Positions 5,274-12,274 of a stretch of 20,365 nt of DNA are shown here, in pieces. The translations under genes were made by a program, and so were the position numbers. The notes beneath the pieces are model-generated. The model saw only the letters and a program-made list of their open reading frames with translations. It was not told the DNA's origin and did no database searches. The first letter of the stretch is position 1, and every line of letters begins with the position of its first letter. The stretch is from a virus. The DNA lies in the IMG/VR virus record IMGVR_UViG_3300036801_000224, positions 1 to 20,365 of that record; one strand, written 5' to 3'.

Positions 5274-7415
5274 ATGGGAACTCTACCGAACGTCGTCAAC
5301 GGCAGCGCCAACATCGAGCTCGCGGACATCCAGCTGCTGGGCCCGCTGCTCGATCCGAAGTACACCGACGATGCGGCGGTGCAGCTGACCATTCAGGATG
5401 CGCGGCGGGCGCGGACCTGGCTCGATCAGAAGCAGTGGAATCTCAACTGGCGCGAGAGCGATGTGCTCTTCCAGTCGCCGCGCACCAATCAATCCTTCGA
5501 AGGCTCGACCGTGGCCCGCGCCAACATCTCGAGATTCCGTGTCGCGTCGACCGTCAACTCGCTGGTGCCCGCGATGAAGGGCGGGATCTTTTACGAGACG
5601 CCGCCATTCCTGATCAGGCCGAGGCCTGCGACCTCGCAGAACACCGCCCGCGCCAAGACCGCGCTCTTTGCCGCGCAGCTGGACAAAGCAAAATTCGAAG
5701 ATGTGAGTGAGCGGGCCCTCGAGTACATGACCACCTTCGGCACCGTGATCGTGAAAGCGGGCTGGGAAAAAAACACCAAGATCAAAAAAGTGCGAGCCCC
5801 GAGAGCCGAGCCGGTTCGCATCAAGATCCCTCTCGGCGGCGAGATCGTAGCCCACACCAAGGAGTCCGATGAAGTTGTCGTCACCGAGCAGGAAGTCACC
5901 ACGCAGAAGCTCACTCTCGAGATGTGCGAGCTTGGCTCAGTGCTCGTCGACCCGACGTGGAACGTCGCCAATTCGCTGCATGACAATGCGAAGTATGTGG
6001 TTCACGTCACCTATCCGACCTTCAAGGATCTGGACAATCTACGCGAGCAGAAGATCTTTGACGAGGACGGCAAACAGGTAGGCGGCTACGACATTCCCAG
6101 CGAAGAGGCGCTCCTCGAATACTTCTACGCGCACCAGGACAATGCCGCTGGGCAGATGAGCCAGGTGGCGGAAAACCTGGGCGGGCAGAACTACTCGATC
6201 CACCACGCGCAGCCGGAAGATGTGCCTGCCAGCGAGTCGCCCGTGGAGCGGCCCATTCAGTGCCTCGAGCGCACCGACGACACCTACGTCTACACCGTGC
6301 TCTGCCCCGATGGCAGCGACCGCGGGGTTTTGATTCGCACCGAAGAGCACGGGTTTCCGTTCATCAATTTCTTCGCGGCGAACTTCTGGAACATCCCGAA
6401 CGCAGGCTTCGGCATCGGCTGCGGTCGACTCTCGGGAAGTACGCAGCGGATCGAGAAAGGCCTGATCGACGCGCTGCTCGACATCCTCTCCTTTGCCTGC
6501 AATCCGATGTACGCCAGGGATCGCGGAGCCAACGCGCCCACGCAGCAGATCCGCTCCCGCCTGGGCGGCATTGTGGACGTCGACACCCGGGGCAACCAGA
6601 GTGTGCGCGACGTCTTCGGCATCATCGAGCCGCCCCAGATCCCCAAGGACGTGTTCTCGGTGCTGCAGGAATCGGTGCAGAACGATCAGTCGACCACGGG
6701 CGCGGACGAGGCTTTCACCCAGGGCTCGCTGCCGGGCCGGGGAGGCAGCTCTGCGGCCCGCACCGCCACCGGGGCGGGTGGAATCATCGCCGCCAACGCC
6801 GGGCGCATCCAGGGGCCCGTGGGCCACTTTGTCAAAGGCATCCTGATCCCCGTGATCCAGCTGCTCGAGTGGTTCGTGAAGAACAAGCTCTCCCCCAAGG
6901 AGATTCGCGACACCCTGGGCGAGGAACTGGGAACCGCCTTCGAGCTCGACATGCAGAATTTCTACGAGTCCGAGGACCGCTACGAGTGCCTGGCCGGGGC
7001 GCACCTGGCCGCGAAGAAAGCCATGGCCCAGGCACTGCCGATGCTGATGCAAGTCCTCGAGAACCCGCAGATCGTCCAGGCCCTCACCGGCATGGGATAT
7101 ACCGTGGATGTACGCGAGCTACTCGCGATGTATATGGAAGTCACGGAGTGGCACAACTCGAGAGAGCTCATCCGGCCCATGACGCCGCAGGAAAGGCAAA
7201 ACTTCATGCAGGCTAGCCAGGCCCAGTCCAAGGGCGCGGCCCAGATCCAGGCCATCGGCGCACGGCACCAGGCCAAAACCGCAGAAATTGATCAGTCGAA
7301 CGAAGCCAAGCTGGCCCAGTCGCTGGTCGGCAAGGCCTCGGACGAGGCGGCACTCTGGGATGAACGTCGCTGGGATCGGGAGACGATCAATCAGAGCGTA
7401 TATGCGCCCTCATAA
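5274..7415 (+). CDS. Portal protein (podovirus-type)
   Basis: 713 residues, within the size range of large portal proteins of short-tailed phages. The portal is the dodecameric ring at one capsid vertex through which terminase loads DNA and to which the tail attaches. The N-terminal third is a mixed region with many aromatic residues. The centre (about residues 345-420) contains the typical portal sequence style with GFPFINFFAANFWNIPNAGF then GIG followed by the long helix GSTQRIEKGLIDALLDILSF. A Gly/Ala-rich stretch near residues 485-520 (GRGGSSAARTATGAGG) could be a flexible loop. The C-terminal part is a long charged helical region rich in Ala, Gln and Lys. GAGGTGG precedes the ATG by about six bases. 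It follows terminase with two small genes between, and is followed directly by a terminator. Confidence 0.85.
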   Translation: MGTLPNVVNGSANIELADIQLLGPLLDPKYTDDAAVQLTIQDARRARTWLDQKQWNLNWRESDVLFQSPRTNQSFEGSTVARANISRFRVASTVNSLVPAMKGGIFYETPPFLIRPRPATSQNTARAKTALFAAQLDKAKFEDVSERALEYMTTFGTVIVKAGWEKNTKIKKVRAPRAEPVRIKIPLGGEIVAHTKESDEVVVTEQEVTTQKLTLEMCELGSVLVDPTWNVANSLHDNAKYVVHVTYPTFKDLDNLREQKIFDEDGKQVGGYDIPSEEALLEYFYAHQDNAAGQMSQVAENLGGQNYSIHHAQPEDVPASESPVERPIQCLERTDDTYVYTVLCPDGSDRGVLIRTEEHGFPFINFFAANFWNIPNAGFGIGCGRLSGSTQRIEKGLIDALLDILSFACNPMYARDRGANAPTQQIRSRLGGIVDVDTRGNQSVRDVFGIIEPPQIPKDVFSVLQESVQNDQSTTGADEAFTQGSLPGRGGSSAARTATGAGGIIAANAGRIQGPVGHFVKGILIPVIQLLEWFVKNKLSPKEIRDTLGEELGTAFELDMQNFYESEDRYECLAGAHLAAKKAMAQALPMLMQVLENPQIVQALTGMGYTVDVRELLAMYMEVTEWHNSRELIRPMTPQERQNFMQASQAQSKGAAQIQAIGARHQAKTAEIDQSNEAKLAQSLVGKASDEAALWDERRWDRETINQSVYAPS

Positions 7416-7416
7416 A

Positions 7417-7461
7417 AAAGCCCACCAGACTTGAGCGAGATCTGGTGGGCTTTCCGCTTTT
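7417..7461. terminator. Strong intrinsic terminator after the portal
   Basis: AAAGCCCACCAGA (7417-7429) and TCTGGTGGGCTTT (7441-7453) form a perfect 13-base-pair stem with an 11-base loop, followed by CCGCTTTT. The A-run on the left also gives a U-run for leftward transcripts, so it could act in both directions. It lies two bases after the portal stop codon. Confidence 0.9.
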
Positions 7462-7529
7462 CAACTGCATAAGCCCCCACGGTCGGAGGAGCTCACCGGA
7501 AACTATAGCAACATGGGACGAGGTCCGCA

Positions 7530-7733
7530 ATGGATACGGAACCCACGAAACACCAGGCACGGCTGTACTGGAAGAAGCGGCTTCACCTCTCTGAATATCA
7601 GACCAAGCACCTGACCATTCCGCTGATGGAGCAGCTGGTGAGGTGCAAAGACGAGGAAGCACGGCGCATCCTGATGAGAGCCAGAATGGAGGGACACGCA
7701 TGGAGGTCAAACTCCGCACCACCCGAACCTTGA
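7530..7733 (+). CDS. Small basic/helical protein, unknown
   Basis: 67 residues. GAGGT lies six bases before the ATG at 7530. The sequence is charged and helical (HQARLYWKKRLHLSEYQTKH and EQLVRCKDEEARRILMRARM), without membrane segments or Cys motifs. It overlaps the next gene by 34 bases in another frame; in that overlap the next gene's ribosome-binding site and start are embedded, so its own last residues (RSNSAPPEP) are probably under little constraint. It is the first gene after the portal terminator. No family recognised. Confidence 0.6.
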   Translation: MDTEPTKHQARLYWKKRLHLSEYQTKHLTIPLMEQLVRCKDEEARRILMRARMEGHAWRSNSAPPEP

Positions 7734-8038
7734 AGGTCACCGAAGAAAAGATTTCTGACGAAGAGCGGGCCATGCTGGCGCAGCTGTTCATGGATCCACG
7801 CTATATTGCTCTGGTAAATGTCATGGAAAGATCGTGTATAGCCCTCGACGGCTGCTTCATCAACGCGCCGGTCGGCAACCCCGAGGAAATCCTCGGGGCG
7901 CATGCGGTTTCCAGAGCGGCCTGGCTTTTCTTTACTTACGTTCAGCGCCAGGTGTTAAATTGCTACAACATGCAGCCCGGCGAAGAGGAAGAAGTTCCCG
8001 AGCCAAGCCTCAACGATATTCTCCAGGGGGTTGGGTAA
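7700..8038 (+). CDS. Unknown 112-residue protein before scaffold
   Basis: The start is the ATG at 7700, with GGAGG seven bases upstream; earlier in-frame codons have no such site. The protein begins with a basic beta-like segment (MEVKLRTTRTLKVTEEKISD), then a helical domain containing a Cys and many hydrophobic residues (AMLAQLFMDPRYIALVNVME, AWLFFTYVQRQVLNCYN), and ends with an acidic tail (GEEEEVPEPSLNDIL). It overlaps the gene before it and ends three bases before the scaffold-like gene, so it belongs to the capsid cassette. Function not recognised; a head-assembly accessory role is position-based inference. Confidence 0.72.
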   Translation: MEVKLRTTRTLKVTEEKISDEERAMLAQLFMDPRYIALVNVMERSCIALDGCFINAPVGNPEEILGAHAVSRAAWLFFTYVQRQVLNCYNMQPGEEEEVPEPSLNDILQGVG

Positions 8039-8041
8039 GGT

Positions 8042-8899
8042 ATGGCGAAGAACTGGTTCGATTTAGGCAACAACCGCTGGAAGCTGACCATCACCGATGA
8101 TCAGAACCCCGACGCACCGCCCAGTGTGTATCGGGGCTCGAAAGACGAGATCGCAGACATGCTGGCCGACTCCCAGCACAACGCCAACCGGCGAATCGCC
8201 GAACTCAAAGGCAATGGCAATGGCAAGTCGGTTCACTTCGGGCCGGTCGCTGGTGACCCGAAACCCCTCTCCCCCAATGAACGCATGACCACGGTGGCCG
8301 AGCTTCAGGATCCGGCCACCGTCGACCAGGCTTTTTCGCGGTTGCATCAGGCCGCGACCGGCGAAACGCCGGAAGAGCAGCGGGATCGGCGCAAGCGCGA
8401 AGAGGAAGACAACTACAATCGCGTGGCCACCGACACCGCGCTGCAGTTTGCAAGAGACACGCCCGAGTACGTCATGACCCAGCACAACGCGAATACCATG
8501 GTGGCGTACATGCGCCTTCACGGCATGGATCTGACCAACATCGAAAACTTTCAGCAGGCCTTCGATCATCTCAGCGCAGAAAAACTTTTGCAGCGAGAGG
8601 CACCGGGGTCTGAAACCCAAACCGAGGAAGAGGAGGACGAAGTGACTGAGCGTAATGCTCCCACGCCCAAAGCACCTCCGAAGCCACCAGCCAGGATCTC
8701 GACCGGCATCCAGCAACGTGACATTTCTGGAACGCCGCCGAGGCCCACAACGAGGCTGAAATATTCACGGGAGCAACTGGATCAGATGGCGCCGCAGACA
8801 TACAAACAACTCATGCTCACAGATCGTGCCGAGCTCGAGAAGTGCGAAGCGTACTATGCGAAGCGTCCACAGAAAGGCCAGCTAGTTCCCGCGCAGTAG
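8042..8899 (+). CDS. Putative capsid scaffold protein
   Basis: 285 residues, directly upstream of the major capsid gene, where tailed phages normally encode the scaffold. Composition supports this: highly charged, rich in Glu, Arg, Gln and Pro, few aromatic residues outside the first domain, and a predicted helical centre (about residues 105-180, including EEQRDRRKREEEDNYNRVAT). A very acidic run TEEEEDEVTE and a Pro-rich linker follow. The C-terminal 50 residues (YSREQLDQMAPQTYKQLMLT onward) form a helix with mixed charge, the part that in known scaffolds contacts the coat protein. The N-terminal domain (WFDLGNNRWKLTITDDQNPD) is beta-like. The ATG at 8042 follows the upstream stop by three bases with only a weak AAGG, so coupling is likely. 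Confidence 0.72.
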   Translation: MAKNWFDLGNNRWKLTITDDQNPDAPPSVYRGSKDEIADMLADSQHNANRRIAELKGNGNGKSVHFGPVAGDPKPLSPNERMTTVAELQDPATVDQAFSRLHQAATGETPEEQRDRRKREEEDNYNRVATDTALQFARDTPEYVMTQHNANTMVAYMRLHGMDLTNIENFQQAFDHLSAEKLLQREAPGSETQTEEEEDEVTERNAPTPKAPPKPPARISTGIQQRDISGTPPRPTTRLKYSREQLDQMAPQTYKQLMLTDRAELEKCEAYYAKRPQKGQLVPAQ

Positions 8900-8926
8900 C
8901 AGCCCCGAGAAGGGGAGCAGTGCGCC

Positions 8927-9940
8927 ATGGCGGGTTACTCACCAGCATCGAACCTGACGAGTAATTTGACCCAGTCCCAGGTCAATTTTTACGATAAAAA
9001 CTTTATACAAAATCTCAAAGCGGAGACTCCGCACTACCGTTGTGTAGAGCGCAGACCTCTGCCTGAGAACAGCGGCAACACTCTCAACCTTTTCGAGTAC
9101 GTTCCCTTTGGTCCCGACCTCAGTCAGGCACCGGAAGGCACGGTCGAAGCGGGCGAGACGCTCACCGTACTGAGCGACAAGATTGTGATCGGCAACTTCG
9201 CAGATTACATTTCTTACAGCCGCTTCAGCATGCAACTGGCCATCGATCCTGCGCTTGAAAACGGATCGAAGGAATTGGCGTACCAATGTGCGCTGACCGT
9301 GGCCAACCTGATCAAGAACACCACCGACGCTTTAGTGAATGTGGACTCGAGCGTCTCCCAACCGAACGCCTACAACGTCCCGTTCAACAAGACCAACATC
9401 ACCTCTGCCGTCGCTTCGCTGCGCCAACGCAACGTGCATCCGATGGAAGGTGGAAATTTCTGCGGCCTGGTTTGCGGCTTTGCCTGGGGCGATGCATTGA
9501 ACGATGCATCGAACAACGGCATCACCGACATTCTGAAGCGCAGCGTCGAGGGCACCGATGTTCTGAAGGAGCTCCCCGGCGGCAAGGGCGAGTACGTCAC
9601 GGCGATGGAGTGGAGCGGCGTCAAGTTTTATGAGACAACTGTCGTCACCCAGACTCCGAACTATCTGTCCCATGCCGGTGTCACCGCATTTCGCACCTAC
9701 ATCTATGGGGAAAATGCAGTGATCACGATCTCCATGGGCGCGAAAGAGAACACCAACCTCGGCGACGGTGACTGGAGAAATCTGAAAGTCATCGTGAAGC
9801 GGTACGACGACGCCAGTGTTTCTGACGCGGCCATGATGATCGGCGGCAGCGCAGCGTACAACTTTAACTTCGCAACCGGCGTCGTCCCCGACACCACAGG
9901 CCGGGCTCGTTATATCGACGCGCCCACGCTCATCACCTAG
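8927..9940 (+). CDS. Major capsid protein, N4 gp56-like family
   Basis: 337 residues. The pattern is that of the N4 gp56-type major capsid family (HK97-like fold): an N-terminal YDKNFIQNLKAETPHYRCVE, then PLPENSGNTLNLFEYVPF, a segment EGTVEAGETLTVLSDKIVIG for the extended loop, and YISYSRFSMQLAIDP followed by the long spine helix. The C-terminal part is beta-rich (NAVITISMGAK, NLKVIVKRYDD) and ends in a short tail. No protease or cleavage site is evident. AGGGGAG precedes the ATG by about ten bases and overlaps a small CCCC/GGGG hairpin (8903-8915), which might modulate translation. A terminator follows. Confidence 0.88.
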   Translation: MAGYSPASNLTSNLTQSQVNFYDKNFIQNLKAETPHYRCVERRPLPENSGNTLNLFEYVPFGPDLSQAPEGTVEAGETLTVLSDKIVIGNFADYISYSRFSMQLAIDPALENGSKELAYQCALTVANLIKNTTDALVNVDSSVSQPNAYNVPFNKTNITSAVASLRQRNVHPMEGGNFCGLVCGFAWGDALNDASNNGITDILKRSVEGTDVLKELPGGKGEYVTAMEWSGVKFYETTVVTQTPNYLSHAGVTAFRTYIYGENAVITISMGAKENTNLGDGDWRNLKVIVKRYDDASVSDAAMMIGGSAAYNFNFATGVVPDTTGRARYIDAPTLIT

Positions 9941-9954
9941 CAAAAAATCCGAGC

Positions 9955-9990
9955 GCCGGTCGATCTGAAAAAATCGCCCGGCCACTTTTT
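9955..9990 (+). terminator. Intrinsic terminator after the capsid gene
   Basis: GCCGGTCGAT (9955-9964) pairs with ATCGCCCGGC (9973-9982) with one mismatch around an eight-base loop, and five T follow at 9986-9990. It lies 15 bases after the capsid stop codon. A terminator in this place also occurs in phage T7 just after gene 10, where it makes the capsid gene the last and most abundant message. Confidence 0.75.
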
Positions 9991-10006
9991 CAAACTTGAG
10001 GTTCAC

Positions 10007-10456
10007 ATGGCAAAAACAACCGTGAGCGAAGCCGAAGAAATCGAGCTCGAGTTCAAGCGGCTGCAGATCGAAATCATGCGTGATCAGATCAACTCCGTGA
10101 ATGACAAGAAGTCGCGCAGCGCCGAGCAGCGCGAACGCGCCGTCGTCGAGTTCAAGAAGGGCCAGGCGATAGTGGCGCGGATCCAGGCGCGGTGCCAGCA
10201 CAAGAAGGGTGGCCGCGACAATCGCTTCGCCAAAGGGAACGATGCGAACTATGCGGTGATCACCAACACCTATCCCTTCGGCGAGATCTGCGTGTCCTGC
10301 ACCCGCTGCGGGAAGGAAGTGTGGCGACCGGACAAGAAGCTGAAGAAAGATAATCCCGAGCTCTACGCGACCATGATGGCCGAGTACAAAATCTGGTCGA
10401 ACTATCCGACCGACAACACGCCATCGGGCTCGAAGATCTTCGAACTCGCGTCCTAA
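10007..10456 (+). CDS. Zinc-finger-type protein after the capsid gene
   Basis: 149 residues. Residues 1-62 are a charged helix (EAEEIELEFKRLQIEIMRDQ) probably forming a coiled coil. Then come C63-Q-H65 and CVSCTRCGKE with C95, C98 and C101, enough ligands for one zinc site. The C-terminal tail is rich in Tyr, Pro and Asp. TGAGGT lies about five bases before the ATG. It is the first gene after the capsid terminator and its stop overlaps the ribosome-binding site of the next gene. The function is unknown; a coiled coil followed by a zinc site suggests a structural or DNA-contacting protein. Confidence 0.78.
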   Translation: MAKTTVSEAEEIELEFKRLQIEIMRDQINSVNDKKSRSAEQRERAVVEFKKGQAIVARIQARCQHKKGGRDNRFAKGNDANYAVITNTYPFGEICVSCTRCGKEVWRPDKKLKKDNPELYATMMAEYKIWSNYPTDNTPSGSKIFELAS

Positions 10457-10469
10457 AGGAGGTATCGCC

Positions 10470-10622
10470 ATGGCCCTGGTCGCAGCCCCCAAGGGCACCA
10501 CCCCCAACACGCTCCTCAGTTACCCGCCCGGCAGCGTGATCGCGCCTGCGAGCGTCCCCGCTTCCACACAGGGCAACAAGAACACAACAGGCAACACCAC
10601 CATCTACCAGGTGCCCTCATGA
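10470..10622 (+). CDS. 50-residue Pro/Ser/Thr-rich protein
   Basis: A short frame starts at the ATG at 10470, preceded by the perfect site AAAGGAGG (10455-10462) at seven bases, one of the best in the window. It encodes MALVAAPKGTTPNTLLSYPP followed by GSVIAPASVPASTQGNKNTT and GNTTIYQVPS. No charge clusters, Cys or hydrophobic helix. The stop overlaps the next start (ATGA), so it lies inside a coupled chain. The phrase PPGSVxAPxSxP recurs near the C-terminus of the next protein with 31 of 35 bases identical. The role is unknown; such composition fits a virion peptide or linker. Confidence 0.78.
   Translation: MALVAAPKGTTPNTLLSYPPGSVIAPASVPASTQGNKNTTGNTTIYQVPS
10524..10558 (+). repeat. 35-base direct repeat, copy 1
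   Basis: Begins CCGCCCGGCAGCGTGA and matches 10961-10995 at 31 of 35 positions by eye. It encodes PPGSVIAPASVP in the 50-residue protein. Confidence 0.8.
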
Positions 10623-11056
10623 GCAAAGCGAAACCAAAAACCAAAGCGCAGCGCAAACCGCCGCCGCCCCCAAGGAGGAAGTCCATGCACCATCAGGATG
10701 AAGAAACCACCCAGCAGCAGACCGCTGCTCAACAGCCCGAAGACACTGCGCAGGAAGAAGGCATCGCCATAGAGAGGCCCAGGCACTACACGGGTGGAAA
10801 TATTACGGAGGAAGGCAAGCGGATCCTCGAGGGCCGCGATCTGCCCAAGCCTGGCCAGCTGCAGGAAGGCGACCAGGAGCTCTACGACAACGGTCCCGCA
10901 CCCCAAGAAGATCTGCCGCCCGCACCTGTAGGGATGAAGCCGAACGATCTGATCGCCATGCCGCCCGGCAGCGTGAACGCGCCGTCGAGCTTCCCTGGCG
11001 GTGCGCCACCGACCGATGTGGTGGTGCCAGAACCGGAAGAACCACCCGCAGAGTAA
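10619..11056 (+). CDS. Acidic/Pro-rich disordered protein with a nested start
   Basis: 145 residues from the ATG at 10619, which overlaps the upstream stop (ATGA). The first 22 residues are a basic, Pro-rich leader (MSKAKPKTKAQRKPPPPPRR). Residue 23 is an in-frame ATG at 10685 with a perfect AAGGAGG (10672-10678) six bases upstream, so a 123-residue form starting MHHQDEETTQQQ is likely made too, and may be the main product. The rest is rich in Gln, Glu and Pro and probably largely disordered, with one ordered-looking part (RPRHYTGGNITEEGKRILEG). Near the C-terminus LIAMPPGSVNAPSSFP repeats a phrase of the preceding 50-residue protein. Function unknown; head-tail or tail accessory by position. 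Confidence 0.72.
   Translation: MSKAKPKTKAQRKPPPPPRRKSMHHQDEETTQQQTAAQQPEDTAQEEGIAIERPRHYTGGNITEEGKRILEGRDLPKPGQLQEGDQELYDNGPAPQEDLPPAPVGMKPNDLIAMPPGSVNAPSSFPGGAPPTDVVVPEPEEPPAE
10672..10687 (+). promoter_or_regulatory. Internal ribosome-binding site and nested ATG
   Basis: AAGGAGG at 10672-10678, a six-base spacer, then an in-frame ATG at 10685 inside the 145-residue gene. It is much stronger than the site for the first ATG at 10619, which has only AGGTG in front. Confidence 0.65.
10961..10995 (+). repeat. 35-base direct repeat, copy 2
   Basis: Second copy of the repeat at 10524-10558, here encoding PPGSVNAPSSFP. The flanking codons also encode similar residues (N-x-L-L/I-S/A before the repeat), so the duplicated unit may be slightly longer at protein level. 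Confidence 0.8.
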
Positions 11057-11068
11057 GGAGCGGCCATC
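11055..11068 (+). promoter_or_regulatory. Ribosome-binding site pointing to an ATC start
   Basis: AAGGAG (11055-11060) overlaps the upstream TAA stop and is followed after five bases by ATC (11066-11068). No ATG, GTG or TTG occurs in this frame between the stop and the ATG at 11126, which itself has no good site in front. Confidence 0.6.
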
Positions 11069-12070
11069 TCAAACTCAACAACAAGCCTTCAGGCAGTCGT
11101 CGATTACATCTGTTCGCTGGGCGAGATGCAGCCCGTGATCCCGGCCTCGGGATTCGGCATCAACACTGCGCTCACCATGGCGACCGATGTGATGGCGGAT
11201 CTCATTTCCCAAAGATTCAACTGGAAATGGAACCGCATGAAAGTTGCGCCGTTCTACACCATCTCCTGGCAGCAGGACTATGCGCAGCTGGCGAGCGCCT
11301 TTCCTGGGCCCATCGGCTGGCTCGAGGACGCGTACTGGGTGGACATCAACAACACTGCCCTTCCCAAACCCACCTACGGCATCGAGGTGAAGCGCGATCT
11401 GCCGCCCACCTCGATCTCGGGCAATCCACCAGGCAAGCTCTGCTGGCACTACAACGACCAGCTGAATCAGGGCGTCTGGCCTGGCCCCAATGTGAAGTAC
11501 ACAGTTCCTCTCGGTGCTCCTATCACACCAACGAACCCGATCACCAACATCCTCGACCCCAACGGGAACATCCTGGTGTTGACGACGTACGGCACGACCG
11601 GGTCCACGCCCCCCTCACTCGCCACGAACTCACCCGAAGGCACGACAGTGAACGACGGAAGCTGCATATGGACTGTGGCCGGGCCTCGGTCGCAGGGCTT
11701 CCGCCTTCTTCCTATGCCGCCGCAGCAAGGGGTCTGCTACCAGGTCAACGTGATCGCGCAGAAGCAGGCACCGCCGCCCTTCACCTCGATGCAGCAGTTT
11801 CTCGATCCGCTTCCTGACGATTACGCCAATCACTTCCGCACCGGCTTTTCGGTGTACTGCTACAAGCTCGCTCCCAATCCAAGTATTAGAAGTCTCTTTC
11901 CCGGCATGCATCAAAGCTGGCTCGCGGCTATCGAAGCCACCATGAAGCAGGGCGACCGCGAGATGGACAACGCAGGCTTCATTCCTGATCGCTCTATCAT
12001 CGCGCCCCAGGGTGGAGCGGATATCGGACCCGCCAATCCGTATCTGTACAACGTGTATCCAGGGCGTTGA
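11066..12070 (+). CDS. Putative head-tail adaptor-like protein A, probable ATC start
   Basis: 334 residues if begun at ATC 11066, 314 if begun at ATG 11126. I prefer the longer form: a good AAGGAG precedes ATC, and the extra residues (SNSTTSLQAVVDYICSLGE) line up with the N-terminus of the paralogue at 12275-12976, both giving the phrase EMQP 22-23 residues in. Shared landmarks with that paralogue are EMQP, W-x-WNR, QDYA, FR-x-x-P-x-P, a Y...I-x-Q...AP stretch and P-x-PDD. Residues about 161-207 are an inserted module (DPNGN ... GSTPP ... NDGSCIW) missing in the paralogue. The C-terminal helical part (HQSWLAAIEATMKQGDREMD) is followed by a short tail. Position between capsid and nozzle-like gene fits an adaptor; function is inference. 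Confidence 0.75.
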   Translation: MSNSTTSLQAVVDYICSLGEMQPVIPASGFGINTALTMATDVMADLISQRFNWKWNRMKVAPFYTISWQQDYAQLASAFPGPIGWLEDAYWVDINNTALPKPTYGIEVKRDLPPTSISGNPPGKLCWHYNDQLNQGVWPGPNVKYTVPLGAPITPTNPITNILDPNGNILVLTTYGTTGSTPPSLATNSPEGTTVNDGSCIWTVAGPRSQGFRLLPMPPQQGVCYQVNVIAQKQAPPPFTSMQQFLDPLPDDYANHFRTGFSVYCYKLAPNPSIRSLFPGMHQSWLAAIEATMKQGDREMDNAGFIPDRSIIAPQGGADIGPANPYLYNVYPGR

Positions 12071-12072
12071 TC

Positions 12073-12081
12073 GGGTATATA
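12073..12081 (+). repeat. GGGTAWATA motif before the basic small gene
   Basis: GGGTATATA, 11 bases before the ATG at 12092. The same pattern occurs at 16345-16353 and 17501-17509, each at a gene junction, at 14903-14911 inside the nozzle-like gene, and with one change at 1402-1410. It may be a regulatory element or chance. Confidence 0.35.
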
Positions 12082-12091
12082 CGGAGGATTT

Positions 12092-12271
12092 ATGCCGCTC
12101 AAGGGCACCAAGAAGAAAATGTTCGACGAATTCCGCCACGGCAAGACCTTCAAAAAAACGGCCGCAAAATCCGGCAAGAAAAAAGCGGTGAAACAGATGG
12201 TCGCTGTGGTGCTCTCCACCAAACGCAAGCAGGCCGCGAAGAAAGCCGCCAAGAAACGGAAACGGAGCTGA
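12092..12271 (+). CDS. Small Lys-rich protein (DUF6496-like)
   Basis: 59 residues, extremely basic: MPLKGTKKKMFDEFRHGKTF, then KKTAAKSGKKKAVKQMVAVV and LSTKRKQAAKKAAKKRKRS. GGAGG lies five bases before the ATG. The pattern F-x-E-F-x-x-G-K-x-F/L followed by a Gly-Lys and the phrase KQMVAVVLS resembles the small bacterial and phage family DUF6496 (typically ...KQAIAIALS...), an uncharacterised family. The Lys-rich tail suggests nucleic-acid binding. It sits between the two paralogous adaptor-like genes and ends three bases before the TTG start of the second. Confidence 0.78.
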   Translation: MPLKGTKKKMFDEFRHGKTFKKTAAKSGKKKAVKQMVAVVLSTKRKQAAKKAAKKRKRS

Positions 12272-12274
12272 TCA

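Noticed and set aside
6039-7052. Minus-strand open frame (337 residues)
   Set aside because: Antisense to the portal gene, no domain signal.
7500-7512. ACTATAGC as a possible T7-type promoter core
   Set aside because: Only the CTATAG core matches; the rest does not resemble T7-type promoters and the word is not repeated at other gene junctions.
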